Assembly: GCF_900103585.1 (NCBI RefSeq)
Contig: NZ_FNHV01000009.1
Location: forward strand, 360,317-424,316
DNA length: 64,000 nt
Origin: Streptomyces sp. cf386
Lineage (GTDB): Bacteria > Actinomycetota > Actinomycetes > Streptomycetales > Streptomycetaceae
Reading direction: 5' to 3'
How positions within the stretch are numbered: position 1 is the first letter of the stretch; each line of letters starts with the position of its first letter. The notes under the pieces were generated by a model. The model made no database searches, was not told the DNA's origin, and was given only the letters and a program-made list of their open reading frames with translations. Of the stretch, positions 1 to 8,196 are shown piece after piece. The position numbers and the translations under genes were made by a program.

Positions 1-86
1 CCCCCTATCTGCGGGGACGTCCAGGACCGCGTCAATCGGCTGCTACCGAAGGGTAGTTGCTTGTGCGCAGGTTCACACGCTTCGCG

Positions 87-101
87 TGGCACTCCGTGCC
101 A
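87..101 (-). terminator. short hairpin after lipA
   Basis: A perfect 6-bp stem (TGGCAC/GTGCCA) with a 3-base loop ends one base before the lipA stop codon on the minus strand. It is a plausible end of the lipB-lipA transcript, but the stem is short and no U tract follows. The first 86 bases of the window hold no gene I can support. Confidence 0.4.
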
Positions 102-1067
102 TCAGACCGCCTGCGAGGCGACGTAGGCACCACGCTTCTCGACGGCCATCTGGTACAGCCGTCCGGCGCGGTACGAGGAGCGCACCAGCGGCCCGGACAT
201 GACGCCGGAGAAGCCGATCTGGTCGGCCTCGTCCTTCAGCTCCACGAACTCCTGCGGCTTGACCCAGCGCTCCACGGGGTGGTGGCGGACGCTCGGGCGC
301 AGGTACTGCGTAATCGTGACCAGCTCGCAGCCCGCGTCGTGCAGCTGCTTGAGCGCCTCGCTGACCTCCTCGCGGGTCTCGCCCATGCCGAGGATCAGGT
401 TGGACTTGGTCACCAGGCCGAAGTCGCGGGCCTCGGTGATGACCTTCAGGGAGCGCTCGTAGCGGAAGCCGGGGCGGATGCGCTTGAAGATCCGCGGCAC
501 CGTCTCGACGTTGTGCGCGAAGACCTCGGGGCGGGACTCGAAGACCTGCTGGAGCAGCTCCGGGACGGCGTTGAAGTCGGGCGCGAGCAGCTCGACCTTG
601 GTGTGGCCGCCCTCGCGGCCGGCGGTCTGCTGGTGGATCTGGCGCACGGTCTCGGCGTACAGCCAGGCGCCGCCGTCCTCCAGGTCGTCGCGGGCGACGC
701 CGGTGATGGTGGCGTAGTTCAGGTCCATGGTGACCACGGACTCGCCGACGCGGCGCGGCTCGTCGCGGTCGAGCGCCTCGGGCTTGCCGGTGTCGATCTG
801 GCAGAAGTCGCAGCGCCGGGTGCACTGGTCGCCGCCGATGAGGAAGGTCGCCTCGCGGTCTTCCCAGCACTCGTAGATGTTGGGGCAGCCGGCTTCCTGG
901 CAGACCGTGTGCAGGCCCTCGCTCTTCACGAGACTCTGCATCTTGGTGTACTCGGGACCCATTTTCGCCCGGGTCTTGATCCACTCGGGCTTGCGCTCGA
1001 TGGGGGTCTGGGCGTTCCTGACCTCCAGGCGCAGCATCTTGCGTCCGTCCGGTGAGACTGCGGACAC
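102..1067 (-). CDS. lipA: lipoyl synthase
   Basis: Radical-SAM enzyme that inserts two sulfur atoms into protein-bound octanoyl groups to make lipoyl cofactor. The 321-residue length is normal for the family. Near residues 56-67 it has the LipA-specific auxiliary cluster motif (CQEAGCPNIYEC, i.e. C-x4-C-x5-C). Near residues 82-89 it has the radical-SAM CxxxCxxC motif (CTRRCDFC). The C-terminal RSSYRAG holds the serine that ligates the auxiliary cluster. The gene lies about 105 bases downstream of lipB on the same strand, so the pair is probably co-transcribed. Its likely substrate proteins include the two-lipoyl E2 encoded at 17.1-18.9 kb. Identification is secure from motifs alone. Confidence 0.97.
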   Translation of the reverse strand: MSAVSPDGRKMLRLEVRNAQTPIERKPEWIKTRAKMGPEYTKMQSLVKSEGLHTVCQEAGCPNIYECWEDREATFLIGGDQCTRRCDFCQIDTGKPEALDRDEPRRVGESVVTMDLNYATITGVARDDLEDGGAWLYAETVRQIHQQTAGREGGHTKVELLAPDFNAVPELLQQVFESRPEVFAHNVETVPRIFKRIRPGFRYERSLKVITEARDFGLVTKSNLILGMGETREEVSEALKQLHDAGCELVTITQYLRPSVRHHPVERWVKPQEFVELKDEADQIGFSGVMSGPLVRSSYRAGRLYQMAVEKRGAYVASQAV

Positions 1068-1172
1068 GTCGGCTCCCTGTGCTTCGATTCGTCGGCGTAC
1101 ACCAGGGTACGCCCGTGTTTACTGAGCCCTGCGGTCAGGCCAACCCTGTAGCCGCAGGACCCATTCCCGGCC

Positions 1173-1970
1173 TCAGGCGGTCGCCGGCTCGATCTCCCGC
1201 GGCTTCAGCTCCGCGTTCTCCAGTACGTCCCTCAAGTGCCGCTCGATGACCGGCAGCACCTCGTCGATCGTGACGTCCCGGCCGAGCTCGGCGGCCAGGG
1301 AGGCGACGCCCGCGTCCCGGATGCCGCACGGGATGATGCGGTCGAACCACTTCATGTCGGGGTTCACGTTGAACGAGAAGCCGTGCATGGTGACGCCCTT
1401 GGCCACGCGGATGCCGATCTGGGCGATCTTGCGGTCCTCGCGACGCTGGCCCGCGTTGGAGGGCGCGTACTCGGGGCCGTTCAGGCGCGGGTCGAACTCC
1501 TCGTCGGTGAGCCGCGGGTCGAAGTCCAGCGCGAGGCCGCCGAGCGCCGGACGCTCCTCGACCGGGTCGCCCAGCACCCACACCCCGCTGCGCCCCTCGA
1601 CCCGGGTGGTCTCCAGGCCGAACTCCGCGCACATGCGGATCAGGGCCTCCTCCAGGCGCCGTACGTGCGCCACGACGTCCACGGGGCGCGGGAGCTTCTG
1701 GATCGGGTAGCCGACCAGCTGGCCGGGGCCGTGCCAGGTGATCTTGCCGCCGCGGTCCACGTCGATGACCGGCGTGCCGTCCAGGGGCCGCTCGTTGTCC
1801 GCCGTGCGCCGGCCCGCCGTGTAGACCGGGGGGTGTTCGAGCAGCAGGACCGTGTCGGGGATCTCGTCCTCGAATCGCGCCGCGTGTACCCGGCGCTGCT
1901 CGTCCCACGCCTCCTGGTACTCGACGGCGTCCGTACCGAATCCCACACGGACGAACCGCAACTCACTCAC
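1173..1970 (-). CDS. lipB: lipoyl(octanoyl) transferase
   Basis: Transfers octanoate from octanoyl-ACP to lipoyl domains, the step before LipA. Family motifs are present: GGKITWHGPGQLVGYP, then the catalytic lysine in AKGVTMHGFSFNV and the catalytic cysteine in IIPCGIRDAG. I chose the GTG at 1970 (protein VSELRFVRVG, 265 residues) because a GAGGGAGG ribosome site lies about 8 bases upstream. The frame stays open to 2015, but that extension is unlike the family. lipA follows on the same strand, so the two octanoyl/lipoyl steps form one transcription unit. Confidence 0.95.
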   Translation of the reverse strand: MSELRFVRVGFGTDAVEYQEAWDEQRRVHAARFEDEIPDTVLLLEHPPVYTAGRRTADNERPLDGTPVIDVDRGGKITWHGPGQLVGYPIQKLPRPVDVVAHVRRLEEALIRMCAEFGLETTRVEGRSGVWVLGDPVEERPALGGLALDFDPRLTDEEFDPRLNGPEYAPSNAGQRREDRKIAQIGIRVAKGVTMHGFSFNVNPDMKWFDRIIPCGIRDAGVASLAAELGRDVTIDEVLPVIERHLRDVLENAELKPREIEPATA

Positions 1971-2252
1971 GGCAAGCGCCTCCCTCGAAGTGCCCTGGCA
2001 GCTCGTAAGGCACAAAGCGTGCCTACGCCACTGTACGACCGGCTCGTTCGGGTGATGCCCCTCGGTCCGCGTCAGCCCAGTAGGGCAATCCTCACACGAT
2101 CGGATGAATAGGCGGCGAAATGTGCGATCGACTGCTTACTCTCCGCTACATTCGCGCCGTTCGAGAGGCCAAAAGGGCTGCTCACCGGCAATCCGGGCAC
2201 TCAGCCGCCGTATGGCTTTGCGAGGCCCGAAAGGCAGGAGACCGCACCGCAG

Positions 2253-3689
2253 ATGACGGAACGACCCGCGCAGCGCACTCCCAACCGACAGCTCGCCGCG
2301 CTCATCGCAGAAGCGGGATTCTCCAACGCGGGTCTCGCCCGCCGAGTGGACCAGCTCGGCCTCGAACACGGGCTTGATCTCAGATACGACAAGACATCGG
2401 TCACCCGCTGGCTGCGCGGACAGCAGCCGCGCGGAACGACCCCGGCCCTCATCGCCGAGGTCTTCACCCGGCGCCTGGGGCGCCGGCTCACCGCCCAGGA
2501 CCTCGGCCTCGACGCCTGCGCGCCGGTGTACGCGGGGCTGGAGTTCGCCGCGACCCCCGAGGAGGCCGTCGACATCATCAGCGGCCTGTGGCGCAAGGAC
2601 TCCGGCAGCCATGCCGAGCTCCGCAAGATCGCCTTCACCCCGGCCGGCCTCGTCGTGCCCAGCCGGGACTGGCTGATCGGCCGCGCCGACGAGAGGGTCG
2701 CCCGCGGCGAGCCGCTCACCCGCATCCCGGCCCAGGGCCGCCCGACCGTGCCCCGTCAGCGCAGCCAGGCCGAACGCGGGCCCGGGCAGAAGGTCACCGG
2801 CGGCGACATCGCCGCGCTGCGCTCGGTCGGCGAGCTGTTCCGCTCCCTCGACGACAAGTACGGCGGCGGCCACGCCCGGCAGGCCCTCGTGCGCTACCTG
2901 GAGCACGAGTGCGAGCCGATGCTGCGCGGCACGTACGGCGAGCAGACCGGCCGCCAGCTGTTCGCCGCCGCCGCGGACCTGACCCGGCTCGCGGGCTGGA
3001 CGTCGTACGACATCGCGGCGCACGGTCTCGCCCAGCGCTACTTCGTCCAGTCGCTGCGCCTCGCGCAGGCGGCCGGTGATCGGGCGTACGGCTCCTACGT
3101 CCTGGTCACCATGAGCCGCCAGGCCGTCTACCTCGGGCACGGCCGCGAGGCCGTCCAGCTCGCGCGGGTGGCCCAGCAGGGCGTGGGGACCAGCGCGCCG
3201 CCGGTTGTGCAGGCCCTGCTGCACGCGTGCGAGGCGCGCGGACACGGCGTACTGGGCGAGGTGCGCGCCTGTACGGCCTCCCTCGTGCGGGCCGAGCGCG
3301 CCCTCGAAGCGGCGCGCCCCGCCGACGATGTGCCGTACTGGGCACGGTTCTTCGACGAGGCGCAGCTCGCCGACGAGTTCGGGCACTGCCACCGGGATCT
3401 GCAGCAGTTTCGCGCGGCGGCTCAGCATGCGGAGCGGTCGTTGCAGCTGCGTGCGCCTGCGTATGCCCGCAGCCGGCTGTTCTGCCGCGTCGTCCTTGCC
3501 TCCGCGCGCCTGGGTCTTGGTGAGCTCGATCAGGCCTGTGCGCTCGGTGCCGAAGCCGCGGGTCAGGCTGCGGAGATGCGGTCGGTGCGGGCGATCGAGT
3601 ACGTCAAGGACTTCGAGCGGAGGTTGGAGCCGTATCGGGATGCGGCGCCGGTGCGGGGTTATCGGGACAAGGTGGCGGCGTTGGGGTAG
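2253..3689 (+). CDS. helix-turn-helix / TPR-like transcriptional regulator
   Basis: A 478-residue protein with an N-terminal HTH-like segment (about residues 10-75, ending in SVTRWLRGQQPRG) followed by a long helical region with TPR-like character. The C-terminal half is rich in Ala/Leu/Arg helices such as QLARVAQQGVG and LRLAQAAGDRAYG. This architecture resembles the Streptomyces NsdA-type family of negative regulators of differentiation and antibiotic production; the family assignment is inference from the layout. Divergent from lipB, with 282 bases between their starts. Its 3' end converges on the FAD oxidoreductase gene with a strong hairpin between them. No effector or target can be read from the sequence. 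Confidence 0.75.
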   Translation: MTERPAQRTPNRQLAALIAEAGFSNAGLARRVDQLGLEHGLDLRYDKTSVTRWLRGQQPRGTTPALIAEVFTRRLGRRLTAQDLGLDACAPVYAGLEFAATPEEAVDIISGLWRKDSGSHAELRKIAFTPAGLVVPSRDWLIGRADERVARGEPLTRIPAQGRPTVPRQRSQAERGPGQKVTGGDIAALRSVGELFRSLDDKYGGGHARQALVRYLEHECEPMLRGTYGEQTGRQLFAAAADLTRLAGWTSYDIAAHGLAQRYFVQSLRLAQAAGDRAYGSYVLVTMSRQAVYLGHGREAVQLARVAQQGVGTSAPPVVQALLHACEARGHGVLGEVRACTASLVRAERALEAARPADDVPYWARFFDEAQLADEFGHCHRDLQQFRAAAQHAERSLQLRAPAYARSRLFCRVVLASARLGLGELDQACALGAEAAGQAAEMRSVRAIEYVKDFERRLEPYRDAAPVRGYRDKVAALG

Positions 3690-3745
3690 GTGGTCTCGTC
3701 GTAGCTCCGACCGGGGTGGGTCCTGCGCGGCTTGGTGGGGGCTTG

Positions 3746-3780
3746 TCGCGCAGTTCCCCGCGCCCCTTTCGGGGCGCGGC
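3746..3780. terminator. dispersed GC-rich repeat acting as convergent terminator
   Basis: A 9-bp perfect stem CCGCGCCCC/GGGGCGCGG (3758-3766 with 3771-3779) closes a TTTC loop and is preceded by TCGCGCAGTTCCCC. It sits between two convergent genes and so can terminate both. The same sequence core recurs near 17.0, 27.05, 60.9 and 62.35 kb, so this is a copy of a dispersed element. Confidence 0.65.
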
Positions 3781-3794
3781 TGTCGGGGGCGTTC

Positions 3795-5177
3795 TCAAGC
3801 CGCCGTCCTCAACGGCTCCGCCCGGTGCAGTGAGCCCGCCGCCGTCAGGTCCGTCAGGATCGCCGACGCGGCGCGGTGGGCCGAGTGGAGGGCGCCCTGG
3901 ACCGTGCTGGTGTCCCGGTGGTCGCCGCACACGTACAGGCCGGCCAGCAGGCGTACCGGGCGGCGCAGGTCGTGCGGTGGGCGCATCGCCGGGACGGCCT
4001 CGGGGGTGTGGTGCACGGCGAGCGTCTCCCAGCGCGTGGTGGAGGTGCCGTAGAGGCGGGACAGGTGCATCCGTACGGATGTGTCGATGTCGGGCGGAGG
4101 TGTGCCCAGGACCGTCGAGGAGATCAGGGCCCGGCCCGCGGGTGCGCGGCTCGGGTCGATCTGGCTGATCACCGCCGTGTGCGCGACCGGACCGCCCCGG
4201 TCGGCGTCGAGCAGGAGCGAGGCGCCGGTCGCGGGCGGTTCGTCGGTCGTGTGGTGGACGACCGTCACCGGGTGGAAGTCCGGTACGCGCAGGCCCGGCA
4301 GCAGCTCGGCGGCGGTCCGCGCGTCCGTCGCCAGCAACACGGCCCGGCACCGTATCTCGCCGTGCTCCGCCGTGGTCACCGAGGTCGTGGCGACCGACGT
4401 GACCCGCACGCCGGTGTGCACGGTGCCCGCCGGAAGGGCCCGCGCCAGCAGCTCCGGGAGCGCCTCGGCGCCGCCCTCGGGCACGCACAGTCGTCCGCTC
4501 GCGAAGGCGCGCAGCGCGAGGTCCGCGCACCGGCTGGACGTCGTCAGCTCCGGGTCGCACAGCAGCGCGGCGAGCAGCGGCCGCAGGAAGCCGTCGATCG
4601 TCCGCGCGGGGAGGCCCCGCTCGGCGAGGGCCTGCGCGGCCGCCGACTCGGGGCGGGCCAGCAGCCGTTCGACGGGCGCGGAGGCGAGGCGGGCGAGCGC
4701 GGCGCCGAGCCGGGCCTGGTCGACGGCGGTACCCAGCGGGGCGCTCGCGCGCACCCTCGGCAGGGTCGTCTGCCCCGGAACGCCCCGCACGGACGTCGAC
4801 CGAGGGGCGCTCGCCAGGGCGCGCACCGCATGGAGTGCGCCCCTCGCGCGCCTCGTGCTCATCGAGCTCGGTACGGCGCCCGCGCGGTGTCGTCGTCCGT
4901 CGCTGTGCAGCAGTACACCGGGCGCGAAGGGGCGCAGTGCGAGTGCGTCGAGCCCTGGTGTCAGGCGAAGTTCGGGATACGAGGTCGACAGGAGCTGGCC
5001 GATCCGGTCGAGCCGGAACCCGTCGATCTTCTCGGTCGACATTCGGCCGCCCGCGTAGGGGGTGGCCTCCAGGACCGCGGTCGTTACTCCTGCGCTGGTC
5101 AGTCGATGCGCCGCGGAGAGTCCGGCGACCCCGGCTCCCACGATGACGACGTCCGCCTGGTACGCGGGCTCAAGCAC
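3795..5177 (-). CDS. FAD-dependent oxidoreductase (amine oxidase / phytoene desaturase-like)
   Basis: A 460-residue flavoprotein. The N-terminus carries the dinucleotide-binding fold: VIVGAGVAGLSAAHRL, an acidic residue closing the motif (VLEA), and the GGR motif of the monoamine oxidase/phytoene desaturase/protoporphyrinogen oxidase superfamily (YAGGRMSTE). The C-terminus holds the second FAD contact (LYVCGDHRDTSTVQGALHS). The substrate is not readable; no carotenoid or heme partner gene is adjacent. The gene is alone on its strand and convergent with the TPR-like regulator. The start at 5177 puts the Rossmann motif at residue 9, the usual spacing. Confidence 0.85.
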   Translation of the reverse strand: MLEPAYQADVVIVGAGVAGLSAAHRLTSAGVTTAVLEATPYAGGRMSTEKIDGFRLDRIGQLLSTSYPELRLTPGLDALALRPFAPGVLLHSDGRRHRAGAVPSSMSTRRARGALHAVRALASAPRSTSVRGVPGQTTLPRVRASAPLGTAVDQARLGAALARLASAPVERLLARPESAAAQALAERGLPARTIDGFLRPLLAALLCDPELTTSSRCADLALRAFASGRLCVPEGGAEALPELLARALPAGTVHTGVRVTSVATTSVTTAEHGEIRCRAVLLATDARTAAELLPGLRVPDFHPVTVVHHTTDEPPATGASLLLDADRGGPVAHTAVISQIDPSRAPAGRALISSTVLGTPPPDIDTSVRMHLSRLYGTSTTRWETLAVHHTPEAVPAMRPPHDLRRPVRLLAGLYVCGDHRDTSTVQGALHSAHRAASAILTDLTAAGSLHRAEPLRTAA

Positions 5178-5368
5178 GTGCCCCTCCTCGAGGTTGCGCG
5201 GCCGGTGGAGACGTCATGCCCCCAACGGGCTCTGGAGATACCCGAGTTCGGGACGAGGTTAGGGCCGTGATCGGTCGGGAACAGTCGCGCATCGACAGAG
5301 CACGGTCGCACAGCGGTCGCATACGGACACGGAGTGGAGCCTTCCTTTGCTCGGCCCCGGATTGCCCT

Positions 5369-6274
5369 TTACTCGGCCGCCGCCCGGATCGCCCCCTCGA
5401 TCTCCGGGAACGCGAAGGTGAACCCGGACTCCAACAGCCTTGTGGGCAGCACCCGTTGGCTGCCGAGCACGTCCCCGGCCATCTCGCCGAGCACGGTCCG
5501 CAATACCGGCGCCGGAACCGCGAAGAGCGTCGGCCGGTGCAGCACCCGCCCCATCGCCGCGGTGATCTCACGGTTCGTCAGCGGATACGGGGCGGTCACA
5601 TTGAACGGGCCCGACAGGTCGTCCCGGTCGATCAGATGCCGGATGGCGGCCACCTCGTCGTGCAGCGAGACGAAGGACCAGTACTGCCGCCCGTTCCCCA
5701 TCCGCCCGCCGAGGCCCGCCTTGAACAGCGGGAACAGCCGCCCCCAGGCCCCGCCCTCGCGGGCCACCACCAGCCCCGTGCGAGTGAACACCGTCCGTAC
5801 GCCCGCCTCCCGCGCGGGCGTCGCGGCGCCCTCCCAGTCGACCACCAGCGAGGGCAGGAAGCCCTCCCCGGGCGGGGCGCTCTCGTCGACGGCCCGCTCG
5901 CCGGTCTCGCCGTAGTAGCCGATCGCGCTGCCGTTGACGAAGACCCGCGGCCGTTCCGCGGGCCGCAGCGACGCCATGGCCTTTGCGAGCGCCGTCGTGC
6001 CCAGCACCCGGCCGCGCCGCAGCTTCGCCTTGTACGCCTCCGTCCAGCGGCGCGAACCCACGTTGGCCCCGGCCAGATTGACGACCGCGTCGCACCCGGC
6101 GAGCCCCGCCGCGTCCACGGACCCGGCCTCCGGATCCCACTGCACCTCGTCCTTGGACCCGGGCGCACGGCGCACCAGCCGCACCACCTCGTGCCCGTCG
6201 GCACGCAGGGACTTCACGAGGGCGCCGCCGATGAGGCCGGAGGATCCGGCGACGGCGATTCTTGAATGTTCCAT
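5369..6274 (-). CDS. TIGR01777-family NAD(P)-binding epimerase-like protein
   Basis: About 301 residues, with an extended-SDR fold starting at the very N-terminus (IAVAGSSGLIGGALV, the GxxGxxG motif). The C-terminal segment PVLRTVLGEMAGDVLGSQRVLP resembles the DUF1731 domain that marks the TIGR01777 (YfcH/SulA-like) family. The reaction of this family is not firmly established. I chose ATG 6274 (MEHSRIAVAG) because GAGG lies 5-8 bases upstream; the frame extends to 6298 and an ATG at 6283 also exists. The short gap to the divergent acetyltransferase gene probably holds both promoters. Confidence 0.88.
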   Translation of the reverse strand: MEHSRIAVAGSSGLIGGALVKSLRADGHEVVRLVRRAPGSKDEVQWDPEAGSVDAAGLAGCDAVVNLAGANVGSRRWTEAYKAKLRRGRVLGTTALAKAMASLRPAERPRVFVNGSAIGYYGETGERAVDESAPPGEGFLPSLVVDWEGAATPAREAGVRTVFTRTGLVVAREGGAWGRLFPLFKAGLGGRMGNGRQYWSFVSLHDEVAAIRHLIDRDDLSGPFNVTAPYPLTNREITAAMGRVLHRPTLFAVPAPVLRTVLGEMAGDVLGSQRVLPTRLLESGFTFAFPEIEGAIRAAAE

Positions 6275-6345
6275 AAACCTCATCCTGCCTCTGACCACAT
6301 AAGACCCCGGTCGGGTTTCGGTGCCCGGGATTTAGGGTGGCGCCC

Positions 6346-6846
6346 ATGCCGCAGCTCTACCAGTCGCCGTACATACGCATCGCCCTTCCGGACGACGAGG
6401 AGGAGCTGTCCGTCCTCGACCGCCGCACATGGTCGTACCTGCACGCGGTCGTGCCGCAGCCGCGGGCGCCCTACCCGCCGTTCTTCGACGAGCGCCACGC
6501 CCCCGACGACCATCTGGTCGCCGAGCTCGACCGCCGCATCGTCGGCTTCGTCCGTCTGGGCTTCCCCACTCCGCTCGCGTCCAGCGCGCATGTGCGGCAG
6601 ATCCAGGGGCTCGCCGTCGCCGACGAGGTGCGCGGCCGGGGCATCGGGCGGGCCCTGATCCGCACGGCCGTCGAGGAGGCGCGACGCAGGGGCGCGCGGC
6701 GGATCACCCTGCGCGTCCTGGGCCACAACACGCCGGCGCGCAAGCTGTACGAGTCCGAGGGGTTCGTGGTGGAGGGCGTGCTGCCGGAGGAGTTCTTCCT
6801 GGGCGGTCAGTACGTGGACGACGTGATCATGGGACAGGGGCTCTGA
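6346..6846 (+). CDS. GNAT family N-acetyltransferase
   Basis: A 166-residue acetyl-CoA-dependent acetyltransferase. The pyrophosphate-binding motif A is clear in the middle of the protein (VADEVRGRGIGRALI, the Q/RxxGxG/A loop). It is followed by motif-B features (HNTPARKLYESEGFV), typical of RimI-like and aminoglycoside-type GNATs. The acceptor is unknown. I prefer ATG 6346 over GTG 6337 because AGGGTGG lies about 8 bases upstream of the ATG. It is divergent from the TIGR01777 gene and converges on the protease gene with about 40 bases between them. Confidence 0.88.
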   Translation: MPQLYQSPYIRIALPDDEEELSVLDRRTWSYLHAVVPQPRAPYPPFFDERHAPDDHLVAELDRRIVGFVRLGFPTPLASSAHVRQIQGLAVADEVRGRGIGRALIRTAVEEARRRGARRITLRVLGHNTPARKLYESEGFVVEGVLPEEFFLGGQYVDDVIMGQGL

Positions 6847-6887
6847 TCGCTCACCGCGGGGGGAGGGGGGGACGTCGGGACGCGGCG

Positions 6888-8072
6888 TCAGGACGAGACG
6901 AGATCCCCTGTGTCCACGGGCGCCGTCGCCTTGGCCGCGCGCTTCGCGTCGGCGGCGACCTCGGCGGCCGTCAGGACGTAGCCGGTCTCGTCGTCGGACG
7001 TGGAGCGGGCGAAGACGACACCGAACACCTTGCCGTCGGTGGTCAGCAGCGGACCGCCGGAGTTGCCGGGGCGGACGGTGGAGCGGATCGAGTAGATCTC
7101 GCGGGTGACGGTGTCGTCGTTGTAGATGTTCTGGCCGGTCGCGCGCACGCGGTTCGCGACCGTCGCCGCCTGGAGGTTCAGGTCGCCGTCCTCCGGGTAG
7201 CCCGCGACGACGGCCGAGTCGCCGCGGTCGGCGTCGTCGTCGAACCGCAGGACGGGGGCGCGCAGGTCGGGCACGTACAGCACGGCCACGTCCCGCTCCG
7301 GATCGAAGAGCACCACCCGTGACTCGTACGACCTCCCGACGCCTCCGATCCGGACGCCGGGCTCGTCGATGCCGGCCACCACGTGGGCGTTGGTCATCAC
7401 GTGCTGCGGGGCGTAGACGAAGCCGCTTCCCTCGCGGCCCTGGGTGCCCGAGACGCCCTCGATCTTGACGGTGCTGCGCTTGGCGGCGTCCGTCGCGGCC
7501 GAGGTGACGCTGTCGCCGGTGGGCTTGGCGACCTCGGCCGTCGACTCGTTCTCGAACGGGTTGAAGACCTGCGGGAAGCCCGCCTCGGTGAGCGCGGAGG
7601 TGGCCCGGGAGAACCAGGCCGGGGTGGTGTCCGGCATCGCGTCCTGCACGGTGCCGAGCAGCCGGGAGTCCCGGATCGCCGAGGTGAGCAGCGGGGAGGA
7701 GGACGCGGCGAGGACGCTCGCCGCCACCCACGACACGATCAGTACGGCCACCGAGTTGGCCACCGCCCCGCCGACCCCGTCGGCCACCCTGAGCGGTCCT
7801 TGGTCCAGCTCCCGGCGCAGCCGCAGCGCCAGCCGCCCCGCCAGCTCGTGCACCACCACGGCCGGGACCAGCACCGTGAGCACCGCCGTGACCGTCGCCT
7901 GGGTCGTACCCGGTGTGACCAGGTCCATCATCCACGGCAGGATCCATACGCCGATCACCGCGCCGCCGACGAAGCCGGCCAGCGAGACGCAGCCGGCGAC
8001 CAGTCCGCGCCGGTAGCCGGATGCCGCGTAGGCCAGGATGACCAGCAACAGCAGGATGTCGAGCAGGTCCAC
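6888..8072 (-). CDS. MarP-like membrane serine protease (colicin V family domain + trypsin domain)
   Basis: A 394-residue membrane protease. Residues 1-150 form four or so transmembrane helices of the CvpA/colicin V production family (MDLLDILLLLVILAYAASGY onward). The C-terminal half is a chymotrypsin-fold protease with a readable catalytic triad: His in MTNAHVV, Asp in DPERDVAVL, Ser in RPGNSGGPL. This is the architecture of mycobacterial MarP, which acts outside the membrane in acid and oxidative resistance; the role here is inferred. The divergent neighbour is a peptidoglycan amidase, and mycobacterial MarP is reported to activate a cell-wall hydrolase, so a functional link is conceivable. 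Confidence 0.9.
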   Translation of the reverse strand: MDLLDILLLLVILAYAASGYRRGLVAGCVSLAGFVGGAVIGVWILPWMMDLVTPGTTQATVTAVLTVLVPAVVVHELAGRLALRLRRELDQGPLRVADGVGGAVANSVAVLIVSWVAASVLAASSSPLLTSAIRDSRLLGTVQDAMPDTTPAWFSRATSALTEAGFPQVFNPFENESTAEVAKPTGDSVTSAATDAAKRSTVKIEGVSGTQGREGSGFVYAPQHVMTNAHVVAGIDEPGVRIGGVGRSYESRVVLFDPERDVAVLYVPDLRAPVLRFDDDADRGDSAVVAGYPEDGDLNLQAATVANRVRATGQNIYNDDTVTREIYSIRSTVRPGNSGGPLLTTDGKVFGVVFARSTSDDETGYVLTAAEVAADAKRAAKATAPVDTGDLVSS

Positions 8073-8196
8073 GGAGCCGCCTTTCTCTCGGACCCCTTAG
8101 TACGCGCGGGATGCGCCCGTTGATCAGCACACGCACGCGTGCCGCCCGGAACCGGCCACGCTGCGTGCACCTGGAGAAACGCCCCGGACCAGGACG